A DNA stretch of 64,000 bases. It comes from Massilia sp. WG5 (lineage in GTDB: Bacteria; Pseudomonadota; Gammaproteobacteria; Burkholderiales; Burkholderiaceae_D). The notes beneath the pieces were generated by a model. It searched no databases and had not been told where the DNA came from. It saw only the letters and a list, made by a program, of their open reading frames with translations. Where the stretch lies: contig NZ_CP012640.2 in the NCBI RefSeq assembly GCF_001412595.2, positions 124,001 through 188,000 on the forward strand, in the 5' to 3' direction. Positions 34,342 to 43,040 of this stretch are shown piece after piece (the first letter of the stretch is position 1; every line of letters starts with the position of its first letter). A program made the position numbers and the translations under genes.

Positions 34342-37131
34342 ATGGTGGAGAGCGCGAGCGAGTTCCTGCGGGGCCTGCAGATCGAACAGTCCCTGAGCAC
34401 GGCCCATCGGCCCCTGCGCCTGCGCCTCGCGCACGCCGGCCAGCTCGCCGACAACATCCTGCTGCCCCAGCGGGTGGTCGGCAGCGAAGCGGTCTGCGGC
34501 GGCATCGAGTACCGCATCGCCTGCCTGGCCGGCAGTCCGCACCTGCCGCTCAAGGAACTGATCGCGCTGCCGGCCGAGCTCCAGTTCGTCACCGACCGCG
34601 GCCAGGTGCGCAGCGTGTGCGGCCTGGTGACCGAGGCGCGCGCCGGCGATTCCGACGGCGCCCTGACGGCCTACGAGCTGGTGCTGCGGGACGTGTTCGC
34701 GGTCATGGAAAAGCGCAGCAACAGCCGCGTGTTCCGCGACCAGAACGAAATCGGCATCGTGCAGCTGCTGTGCGACGAGTGGCGCCATTCCAGCACCGTG
34801 CTGGCGAACGCCTTCGAACTCGAGATCGACCCGCTGCTCGACCCACGCCAGTACCCGCCGCGCGAGCAGACCATGCAGTACAACGAATCCGACGCGGCCT
34901 TCCTGCGCCGCCTGCTGAAGCGGCGCGGCATCGCCTGGGTATTCCGGCCGGGGCGCAGCCGCAACAGCGCGGTCGACCCGGCGCACGACAGTACCCCGGC
35001 GCACACGCTGCTGCTGTTCGGCGACGCCGGCAGCCTGCCGCGCAACGCCGCCGGCAGCGTGCGCTACCACCGCGACGGCGTCGCGGGGGGCCGCGACACC
35101 GTCACCTCCTGGACCGCGGCGCGGCGCCTGCAGCCGGGCGTGACCACCCGTCACAGCTGGGACTACAAGAACCCGGGCGGCCCGCAATTCATGACCGCGA
35201 GCAGCCGCAGCATGGCCGACCAGGGCCCGAGCGGCAACCAGCTCGCCGCCACCCTCGACGACTACCTGATCGAGATGCCGCATGCCGGCAACGACGTCGA
35301 AGACCACTGGCGCCTGGGCCATGTGCGAATGAGCCGCCACGAATTCGAATCGAAGTGCTTCCACGGCGAGGGCAGCGTGCGTGACTTCTGCCCCGGCCAG
35401 TATTTTGCGCTCGAAGACCATCCCGAGATCGACACCCATCCCGCCCCGGAACGCGAGTTCGTGATCACCGAACTGCGCGTGGTGGCCGACAACAACCTGC
35501 CGCGCGACCTGGCGGCGCCGGTGTCGAAACTGCTGGGCGTGGACGGCGTGGGGCCGACGCCGGACGCCGGCGGGCGGGTGCGGGTCGCCTTCACGGCGGT
35601 ACGGCGCGGCATCGCCATCGTGCCTGCCTTCGATCCGCGCACCGACCTGCCGCACCCGCAGCTGCAGAGCGCGATCGTGGTCGGCCCGGCCAACGAGGAC
35701 GTGCATTGCGACGCCCTGGGCCGGGTCAAGATCCGCTTCCCCGGCATGCGCGCCGCCGACCACGAACATGCGCACGGCGCCGGCGCCTCCGGCAGCCCGG
35801 CCGATTCGGCCTGGGTGCGGGTGGCCTTGAACTGGGCCGGCAACGGCAGCGGCAGCCAGCACCAGTCCGGCGCGCTGGGCCTGCCGCGCGTCGGCACCGA
35901 GGTGCTGGTGGCCTTCCTGGGCGGCGACCCGGACCGCCCCATCATCCTGGCCCAGCTGTACAACCAGCGCGCCAACCCGCCGGCCTTCAAGGGCGCGGGC
36001 AGCCTGCCCGGCAACCGCTACCTGTCCGGCACCCGCACCCGCGAGATCGGCGGCGGCCGCGGCAACCAGCTGCGCTTCGACGATACGCGCGGCCAGATCA
36101 GCGCCCAGCTGGGCAGCGACCACGGCGCCTCGGAACTCAACCTGGGTTACCTGACCGAGCCGCGCGACCATGGCGCCGGCCGCCCGCGCGGCGAGGGCGC
36201 CGAGCTGCGCAGCGAGCTGTCGGTGGCGGTGCGCGGCGCCCAGGGCGTGCTGATCAGCGCGGAACCGGGCGAGGGCGGCGCCGGCAGCCTGCTCGGACGC
36301 GGCCAGCTGGTCGGCCTGGCCGACGTCATGCAGGGCATCCTCGACGAAGTCGGCAAGCTGGCGGCCGTGCACAATGAAGACGAGCCCTCGCAGCAGCGCC
36401 TGGCCGCCCTGGTGGACAAGCTGAAACGCTGGCACGAGGGCGGCAACGTGGCGGACGGCGCCGAAGGCGGCGCGCCCATCGTCGCCGCCAGCGCCCCGGC
36501 CGGCGCGATCGTCGCCAGCAGCGACAACCTGGCGCTGGGCGCCGCCAGCAAGATCGACGTGGTCAGCGCCGGCGACGCCGAGATCTCGACCGGCCGCAAC
36601 ATCTTCCTGCGTGCGGCGCGCGGCCTCAGCATGTTCGCCCACGAGCTGGGCATGAAGCTCGGCGCCGGACGCGGCGACATCGTGCTGCAGACCCACCTCG
36701 GCAACATCCAGATCAAGTCCTCCGGCCGCATCAGCCTGATCGCCGCCGAGCGCATCGAACTCGAAGCGCCGGCGGTGAAGATCATCGCCCCCGGCGCCAC
36801 CACCGACTGGGCCGACGGCAAGATCACCCACCAGAGCAGCAGCCAGCAGATCCACAAGGGTTCCGACTTCATGTACTTCGGCCCCGGCGGCGCCAGCCCG
36901 AAGGACGTGCGCATGCCGAGCTCGCACCTGCACACCGACGAGTACGTGGTGCTGCGCCACCTGCAGACCGGTGCCCCGATCCCGAACCAGCGCTACCGCG
37001 CCACTTTCGAGGACGGCCGCACGATCACCGGACGCACCGACGACCAGGGCCGGACCTCGCTGCTGATCGGCGAAATGATCGGCGGCGTCGACATGGCCTA
37101 CCTGCCGGAAGAAGACGATCCGGCCGCCTGA
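34342..37131 (+). CDS. vgrG: Type VI secretion tip protein VgrG
   Basis: VgrG trimers form the spike that carries effectors through the type VI tube. The 929-residue protein has the gp27-like N-terminal half (about 20-400), the gp5/OB region with FPGMRAADHEHAHG and AWVRVALNWAGNGSG (about 460-510), a GVPRVGTEVLVAFLGGDPDRP-like needle start, and a DUF2345-type C-terminal domain (about 690-870) with an Ig-like/transthyretin-like tail after it. GAGGAGA precedes the ATG. No other T6SS structural gene is in the window, so this is an orphan vgrG linked to its own cargo. Confidence 0.95.
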   Translation: MVESASEFLRGLQIEQSLSTAHRPLRLRLAHAGQLADNILLPQRVVGSEAVCGGIEYRIACLAGSPHLPLKELIALPAELQFVTDRGQVRSVCGLVTEARAGDSDGALTAYELVLRDVFAVMEKRSNSRVFRDQNEIGIVQLLCDEWRHSSTVLANAFELEIDPLLDPRQYPPREQTMQYNESDAAFLRRLLKRRGIAWVFRPGRSRNSAVDPAHDSTPAHTLLLFGDAGSLPRNAAGSVRYHRDGVAGGRDTVTSWTAARRLQPGVTTRHSWDYKNPGGPQFMTASSRSMADQGPSGNQLAATLDDYLIEMPHAGNDVEDHWRLGHVRMSRHEFESKCFHGEGSVRDFCPGQYFALEDHPEIDTHPAPEREFVITELRVVADNNLPRDLAAPVSKLLGVDGVGPTPDAGGRVRVAFTAVRRGIAIVPAFDPRTDLPHPQLQSAIVVGPANEDVHCDALGRVKIRFPGMRAADHEHAHGAGASGSPADSAWVRVALNWAGNGSGSQHQSGALGLPRVGTEVLVAFLGGDPDRPIILAQLYNQRANPPAFKGAGSLPGNRYLSGTRTREIGGGRGNQLRFDDTRGQISAQLGSDHGASELNLGYLTEPRDHGAGRPRGEGAELRSELSVAVRGAQGVLISAEPGEGGAGSLLGRGQLVGLADVMQGILDEVGKLAAVHNEDEPSQQRLAALVDKLKRWHEGGNVADGAEGGAPIVAASAPAGAIVASSDNLALGAASKIDVVSAGDAEISTGRNIFLRAARGLSMFAHELGMKLGAGRGDIVLQTHLGNIQIKSSGRISLIAAERIELEAPAVKIIAPGATTDWADGKITHQSSSQQIHKGSDFMYFGPGGASPKDVRMPSSHLHTDEYVVLRHLQTGAPIPNQRYRATFEDGRTITGRTDDQGRTSLLIGEMIGGVDMAYLPEEDDPAA

Positions 37132-37161
37132 GCCGGACGATACCCATAACAAGGAGTACGC

Positions 37162-38829
37162 ATGCCTGATCCGACCCGCCCATTGCCGAACCTCGTGCCC
37201 CAGCCGGACGGCAGCTGGACCGGCCGCACGGTGCTGACGCCGACGGCGCTCAAGACCCGTGGACTGTTCACGATGCCGCCGTCGAAGGTGGTGCCGGTGA
37301 TCGTGGTGCCGGGGATCATGGGGAGCAATCTGCGGGCCACGAAGGATCCGGGCAGGCCGCAGAACATGGCGCTCAGGCGCGCCGAAGCGGCCTGGCGGCC
37401 GCCGAACGGCAGCGCCGAGGGCATCCTGGCTTATTACACCTGGAAGGCTCGCGATGCATCGGCCAGGCAAAAGATTTTTGATGGCGAAGCGCTCGAAGTG
37501 GATGACCAGGGCGACATCCACCTTCCGGTCGACGCGCGCAATTACGGCACGACCGAAGGGGAGGTGCGCAAACGCCATTGGGGCGAAGTGCATTGGGAGT
37601 CGTATGGCAGGCTGATGCACGCACTGGAAATCGGGCTGAACCATACATTCGAGATGGATGCGCTGGATAAGGTACGGGTCGTATGTCGCCACTGGAGGCA
37701 GGTCATGGCCTGCGATCCCGCCCGATGGGGTGTGCGCAGCGTGGAAAAGATCACGGAAAAAGAGTTGGAGAAGCACGCCGGCTACTATTTCCCGGTGTAC
37801 GCCTGCGGCTATAACTGGCTGGCGTCCTGCGAAGATTCGGCCAGGCGCCTGCGCGCGCGCATCGAAAGCATCATCGCATTCTGGACCGGGCGTAAGCGCG
37901 AGTGCAAACAGGTCATCCTCGTGACGCATTCGATGGGCGGCCTCGTCGCGCGCGCCTGCGCAAAGCAAATCCCCGATCAAATCCTCGGTGTGATCCATGG
38001 CGTCATGCCGGCATTCGGCGCGCCCGCCTGTTATCGCCGCATCGCTTGTGGAACCGAAGGATGGAGTCCCAGCAATGGCCCTGCCGCTAACCTTGAAGCT
38101 GGCGTGCTCGCGGATATCCTCGGCGCGCGTCCGGAATTGACGATGCCGGTCATGGCGACAGCGCCGGGTCCGCTGCAACTCTTGCCGAACCATCTGTATC
38201 CGCGGCCATGGCTGCATGTATGCCTGTTTAGCCGCGTGAATAATAAAGACGTTCCGCGCGATGTGGTGCATATGCCGAGCGGAAATCCATACGATCTTTA
38301 TCGTGATACCGAATCGTGGTACAGGCTGATCGATCCGGGTTTGGCTGACCCGGCCGGCAAATATAAGGGCGAATTTGGCGTCAAGGAGAGAATTCGCAAA
38401 GCACTGAACAGCGCTGAGCGGTTTCATCGTGAATTGCTCGATACTTATTACCATCCGAGAACCTATGCCTTTTACGGGGCCGATCCGGCGTACCTGGCGT
38501 TTGGCGCGGTGCGTTGGGTTGCACGGGATCCGGCGAATGGCGCGGTGTTCACCGAAGCGAACCTGCGCAAGGCGGTGTTCACAAGTTATCGGGAAACGGT
38601 GGGGCGACGGGTCAAGGTCGAGGGCAAGACGTCATTGGAGTTCGTACCGGCTCGCCAGGATGCGAGTGGCGATGGCACGGTGCCGCAGCAGTCCGGCGCC
38701 GGGCCACAAGGGAAGATTAAACAATTATTCGAGATTCGCGGATTAGACCACCAAAAAACCTTCAATGATGAAGCAGTCCTGCTGCTGACCCAGCACCTCG
38801 TCGCAAAGTTGGTACAGGAGTTGCCATGA
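37162..38829 (+). CDS. Putative T6SS lipase effector (Tle, LCAT-like alpha/beta hydrolase)
   Basis: A 555-residue alpha/beta hydrolase directly after vgrG. PGIMGSN (residues 50-56) is the LCAT-type oxyanion region, THSMGG holds the likely nucleophile Ser257, GDGTVP the likely Asp504, and GLDHQKT the likely His530. This is the layout of LCAT-like phospholipases and of several Tle effectors. No signal peptide is present, as expected for VgrG-delivered cargo. Parts of the gene are AT-richer than the neighbours (roughly 37560-38480 and 38700-38800), which suggests acquisition. Effector status is inferred from position next to vgrG and the immunity-like gene. Confidence 0.8.
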   Translation: MPDPTRPLPNLVPQPDGSWTGRTVLTPTALKTRGLFTMPPSKVVPVIVVPGIMGSNLRATKDPGRPQNMALRRAEAAWRPPNGSAEGILAYYTWKARDASARQKIFDGEALEVDDQGDIHLPVDARNYGTTEGEVRKRHWGEVHWESYGRLMHALEIGLNHTFEMDALDKVRVVCRHWRQVMACDPARWGVRSVEKITEKELEKHAGYYFPVYACGYNWLASCEDSARRLRARIESIIAFWTGRKRECKQVILVTHSMGGLVARACAKQIPDQILGVIHGVMPAFGAPACYRRIACGTEGWSPSNGPAANLEAGVLADILGARPELTMPVMATAPGPLQLLPNHLYPRPWLHVCLFSRVNNKDVPRDVVHMPSGNPYDLYRDTESWYRLIDPGLADPAGKYKGEFGVKERIRKALNSAERFHRELLDTYYHPRTYAFYGADPAYLAFGAVRWVARDPANGAVFTEANLRKAVFTSYRETVGRRVKVEGKTSLEFVPARQDASGDGTVPQQSGAGPQGKIKQLFEIRGLDHQKTFNDEAVLLLTQHLVAKLVQELP

Positions 38830-38941
38830 CATCGGCATGTGGCCGTGAATGGCGTCAAGCTGTCGTGCTGCCAGCAAGCATTGTCTGTGCTGGCAGGCCG
38901 GGCGGCCATCCTCTCATCGTCAAGCCATTGCAGAATTTGCT

Positions 38942-40624
38942 ATGACGCCAATGAGGAAATGCGGGTGGCGAGAACTCATTGTTCTCTTGGCAGCCCTTGC
39001 CTGCGCGGGAAGTTGGGCAGCCAGCCAGGTCCGGAGTATGAGGGACAGATCCGAGGTGGCAAAAATGACGGAGAACATGAAAACCGTATGCGTCGGCCGC
39101 TACCTGGTCGATGTGCCCGGTGAGGCGGAAGTCGGTTTTTCGGGCAGCATGCTGGACGGATTCGATATCGTCACCAGGGAAGAGGACGAAGCTGCATTCC
39201 GTCAGCGGATTGCAGGCCGGGAGGCCGAGATCAGGTCGCAGGCAGCCGATGGCGGCATGGAATCGGCGCGCGACCTGCATGTCCCGGGCCTGGTTGGACG
39301 AAGCCTGGTGTATGGACGCAGCCGCGGCTATCTGATGGAAGGGGAACGTCGGGTTTACCTCGAGTCGGTATCGGTCGAGGTGCACGCGCACATCCGGGGC
39401 CTCAGTCTTTCGCTGACGGCGAAGTCGACCGCGGAGTCCAGTGCAAGGGAAGCCGAAGCACTGCTCGCCCGTCTACAGGTCCGCAAGGACGACGAAATTC
39501 CAAGCGTTCCAGGATTTTGCGTGCCGCGGGCAGTGTTCGTGGACCCGCTTCCCGCGCATACCAACGAGCACATCGTCATGCATCTCGGGCTGCCCGAGCA
39601 TCCCGATCTCAGCCTTACTCTCGCGAGCCTTGCAGGAACGCGGCCCGGCCCGAGCCTGCTTGCCCGCATCGCCGACGTGGACGCGTCCACCAGCGCGGAT
39701 ATCCTGTCACGCATGTCGAAGCTGCGTGAAGGGAAGCGCAACATCAACGGGGTCGACGGCGAAGAAGTGCTGCTGCGGGCGCGCGAGTTCAACTTCACGA
39801 CAAGCTACGGGTTCAACTGGGAGGCGCGTGGCGCGACCGATGATCCGGTGCAGCCACTGCTTTCGCTGGAACTGCGGACAGGGATCAGTGAACGTGCGGG
39901 TGGCAAGCCTGTCGACACCAGTCTCCACGAAGACGCCTTGCTGGCACTGTGGAACAGCATCGCGTCGAGCATTCGTTTGCGTAAGAACGGTCCGCCGCCG
40001 CCGGGATCCGGTCCGCTACCGGAACCGGAGAGCCCGCAACCGGGTGCAATGGCCAGGGCCGGCGACGTCTGTCCCCAGTCCGGCTGGTGGCGCTGCGCCG
40101 AGGGCGGTGACGGTGTGGACGTGCACGGCGGCCAGGTGCAGTACCTCCGTCAGGGAGAGCGCATGCCGCAGGCACTCCTGCTGCCGCGCCAGTCACTGTG
40201 GCAAAAGCTCAAGCGGATCCAGCCCAGCGTGGAAAGTACGCAGCCGACCGCCTGGACCCTGGTGGACAAGCGCTTGCGCCCACGCACCCCGGCGGCGGTC
40301 GCCCTGGCGCCTGCCGGGGCGTCGACCGGCAGCGCGTCGATTGCCGATGCCACGGCGCCGCCGGCTGCTCCCGGAACCCGTGCCCGTACCGGCGAAGCCT
40401 GTCCTGCCAGCGGCTGGTGGCGCTGCGAGGAATCGAACGCGCTCGACGGCACGCGCTGGTTCGCGCGCGGGGCTTTGCTGCCGGCCGCCACCTTCCAGGT
40501 GCCGGCCGGCGTCTTTGCGAAGTCTGCCGGACCGGAGCTGATCCGGCGCCGCAGCGGCTGGCAGTTGATGCGCCACGCCGACGCAGCGGCGTTGCGCCTC
40601 GACGGGCCGCCCGCCCTGGTCTGA
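38942..40624 (+). CDS. Tli4-like T6SS immunity protein with duplicated Cys/Trp C-terminal module
   Basis: A 560-residue protein following the lipase gene by 112 bases. Its N-terminal signal sequence (about 4-26) indicates export, where phospholipase immunity proteins act. Residues about 40-345 match the Tli4-type immunity fold seen beside Tle effectors. After a Pro-rich linker come two related modules (about 371-445 and 481-555), each opening with CPxSGWWRC. The ATG at 38942 was chosen for the signal peptide; the ATG 9 bases later fits equally well and neither has a clear ribosome binding site. Confidence 0.7.
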   Translation: MTPMRKCGWRELIVLLAALACAGSWAASQVRSMRDRSEVAKMTENMKTVCVGRYLVDVPGEAEVGFSGSMLDGFDIVTREEDEAAFRQRIAGREAEIRSQAADGGMESARDLHVPGLVGRSLVYGRSRGYLMEGERRVYLESVSVEVHAHIRGLSLSLTAKSTAESSAREAEALLARLQVRKDDEIPSVPGFCVPRAVFVDPLPAHTNEHIVMHLGLPEHPDLSLTLASLAGTRPGPSLLARIADVDASTSADILSRMSKLREGKRNINGVDGEEVLLRAREFNFTTSYGFNWEARGATDDPVQPLLSLELRTGISERAGGKPVDTSLHEDALLALWNSIASSIRLRKNGPPPPGSGPLPEPESPQPGAMARAGDVCPQSGWWRCAEGGDGVDVHGGQVQYLRQGERMPQALLLPRQSLWQKLKRIQPSVESTQPTAWTLVDKRLRPRTPAAVALAPAGASTGSASIADATAPPAAPGTRARTGEACPASGWWRCEESNALDGTRWFARGALLPAATFQVPAGVFAKSAGPELIRRRSGWQLMRHADAAALRLDGPPALV

Positions 40625-40654
40625 GCTGCCGGCAAGGGACCCTGACCCGACACC

Positions 40655-43039
40655 ATGCGCAGCGCCATCCTTGGCTTCACGGCCGGCGTGCTGGCGCTGC
40701 AATCCTCCGCCGCCTTGCCGTCCGCCGCCCTCATGCTCGCCTGCGCGGCCGGCGCCGTGCCGTGCATCCTTCTCGCCCGCTACGCCGAACGGACCCGGGG
40801 CACGGCATGCCTCGCCGCCTGCGCCGGCGTCTTGCTCGGCTACGCCTGGGCAGCATGGCTGGCCCACCAGGCCCTCGCGCCGGCACTGGGCGCCGCCGAC
40901 GAAGGCCGCGACCTGAGCGTTGTCGGCGTGATCGACAGCCTTCCTTACCGCTTCGAGCAGGGCCTGCGCTTCAACCTGCTGGTCGAACGCAGCGACACGC
41001 CCGGCGCCACGGTCCCGCCGCGGATCGCGCTGTCCTGGTACGCCGACCGGCGCGGCGAGGCGGGCCTGCCCGAGCGCTTGATGCCCGGCGAACGCTGGCG
41101 CCTGACGGTGCGCCTGCAGCGCCCGCACGGCAACGCCAATCCCGGCGGCTTCGACTACGAGGCCTGGCTGCTGGAGCAGGGTGTGCGCGCCACCGGCTAC
41201 GTGCGCCCGGCGCCGGGCAACGCGAAGCTGGATCCGTTCGTGCCGCGTTTCGGCACATTCGTCGAACGCAGCCGCGCCGTGCTGCGCGAGCGCATCCTGC
41301 GCGCGCTCGACGGGCGGCAGTACGCGGGCGTGATCGTCGCGCTGGTGATCGGCGACCAGCGCGGCATCGACCAGTCGGACTGGCAGGTCTTCAACCGCAC
41401 CGGCATCGGCCACCTGATCTCGATCTCGGGCCTGCATATCACGATGGTCGCCGGGCTCGCCGCGCTGGGGGTGTCGAGCCTGTGGCGGCGTTCCTTCTTC
41501 ACCGGCCTCCAATTGCCGCTGCGACTGCCCGCGCAGAAGGTGGCGGCGCTGGCCGGGGCGCTGGCCGCGCTGCTGTACGTGCTGCTGGCCGGCTTCGGCG
41601 TGCCGGCCCAGCGCACGCTCTACATGCTGGCGGTGATCGCGCTGGCGCTGTGGCTGGGCCGGCTCTCGAGCGTGTCGCACGTGCTGTGCGCGGCGCTCGG
41701 CGCGGTGCTGTTGCTCGATCCGTGGGCCGTGCTGTGGCCGGGCTTCTGGCTGTCCTTCGGCGCGGTGGCGGTCATCCTGTTCGGCGGCCACGGCAGGATC
41801 GCCGCGCGCGCGCCGGGCTGGCGCGAGAAGCTGCGCGCGGCCGGCCGCACCCAGTGGTCGGTGACGCTGGGGCTGGTGCCGCTGTCGATGCTGCTTTTCG
41901 GCCAGGTGTCGCTGGTCAGCCCGCTGGCGAATGCGGTCGCGATCCCGCTGGTGAGCTTCGTGGTGACGCCGCTGGCGCTGCTGGGCAGCCTCTTGCCGGA
42001 ACCCCTGTGCGGCTGGCTGCTGCTGCCGGCGCATGCCGTCGTCGCCGGGCTGGCGGGCGCCCTCGGCTGGCTGGCCGCGCTGCCGGCCGCGGTATGGCGC
42101 GCGCCCGCGCCGCAAGCCTGGCTGTTCCTGCTGGCGCTGGGCGGCACGCTGTGGATGCTGATGCCGCGCGGCTGGCCGCATCGCTGGGCCGGCGCCACGG
42201 CTTGGCTGCCCTTGCTGTTGCAGGTGCCGGCGTATCCCGAGCATGGCGCCTTCCGCGTCACCGCCTTCGACGTCGGCCAGGGCATGGCGCTGCTGGTCGA
42301 AACCGCCGGCCACCGCCTGCTCTACGACACCGGCCCCGGCTACGCACCGGGCGCCGACGCCGGCAGCCGGGTGCTGCTGCCTTACCTGCGCATGCGCGGC
42401 ATCGGCGCGCTCGACGGCATGGTCGTCAGCCACGGCGACACCGACCACACCGGCGGCGCGCTGGCGCTGCTGGCCGAGCAGCGAATCGGCTGGGTGGCGT
42501 CCTCGCTGGATGCCGGCCATCCGATCGCGCGCGCGGCGCGGCGCCACCTGCATTGCGCGGCCGGCCAGCGGTGGGAATGGGATGGCGTGCGCTTCGAGAT
42601 GCTGCATCCGGCCGCGTCGGTCTACGCCGATGCCGGTCCGAAGGCGAACGCGCGCAGCTGCACGCTGCGGATCGGGAACGGGCGCACGGCGATCCTGCTG
42701 GCAGGCGACATCGAAGCGGCCCAGGAAGCGGCGCTGGTGAGGACGGCCCCGGAAAGCCTGCGCGCCGACGTGCTGCTGGCCCCGCACCACGGCAGCGGCA
42801 CCTCGTCGACCGAGGCCTTCCTGCAGGCGGTGCACCCGGCCGTCGGCGTGTTCCAGGTCGGCTACCGCAACCGTTACAAGCATCCGAAAAAAGAGGTCTA
42901 CGAGCGCTACGGCCAGCTCGGCATCGAGCGCCTGCGCACCGACGAACTGGGCGCCGTCACGCTCGACTTCGACGGCGCCGTTGCGCACCAGGCCTACCGG
43001 ACAGCGCACGCCCGCTACTGGAGCGCGCCGCCGCCCTAG
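40655..43039 (+). CDS. comEC: DNA uptake channel protein ComEC/Rec2
   Basis: ComEC carries transforming DNA across the inner membrane. The 794-residue protein has a hydrophobic N-terminal region, a soluble OB-like segment, the Competence domain (about 200-480, with ISISGLHITMVAGL), and a C-terminal metallo-beta-lactamase domain with HGDTDHTGG (about 592-600) and APHHGSGTSS. The TonB-free, all-in-one architecture is normal for proteobacteria. It lies 30 bases after the immunity-like gene but is probably unrelated to it. Confidence 0.93.
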   Translation: MRSAILGFTAGVLALQSSAALPSAALMLACAAGAVPCILLARYAERTRGTACLAACAGVLLGYAWAAWLAHQALAPALGAADEGRDLSVVGVIDSLPYRFEQGLRFNLLVERSDTPGATVPPRIALSWYADRRGEAGLPERLMPGERWRLTVRLQRPHGNANPGGFDYEAWLLEQGVRATGYVRPAPGNAKLDPFVPRFGTFVERSRAVLRERILRALDGRQYAGVIVALVIGDQRGIDQSDWQVFNRTGIGHLISISGLHITMVAGLAALGVSSLWRRSFFTGLQLPLRLPAQKVAALAGALAALLYVLLAGFGVPAQRTLYMLAVIALALWLGRLSSVSHVLCAALGAVLLLDPWAVLWPGFWLSFGAVAVILFGGHGRIAARAPGWREKLRAAGRTQWSVTLGLVPLSMLLFGQVSLVSPLANAVAIPLVSFVVTPLALLGSLLPEPLCGWLLLPAHAVVAGLAGALGWLAALPAAVWRAPAPQAWLFLLALGGTLWMLMPRGWPHRWAGATAWLPLLLQVPAYPEHGAFRVTAFDVGQGMALLVETAGHRLLYDTGPGYAPGADAGSRVLLPYLRMRGIGALDGMVVSHGDTDHTGGALALLAEQRIGWVASSLDAGHPIARAARRHLHCAAGQRWEWDGVRFEMLHPAASVYADAGPKANARSCTLRIGNGRTAILLAGDIEAAQEAALVRTAPESLRADVLLAPHHGSGTSSTEAFLQAVHPAVGVFQVGYRNRYKHPKKEVYERYGQLGIERLRTDELGAVTLDFDGAVAHQAYRTAHARYWSAPPP

Positions 43040-43040
43040 G

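Noticed and set aside
34261..38454. 1397-codon minus-strand open frame across vgrG and the lipase gene
   Set aside because: Antisense to well-supported genes, with His/Ala/Arg-rich composition typical of shadow frames in GC-rich DNA.
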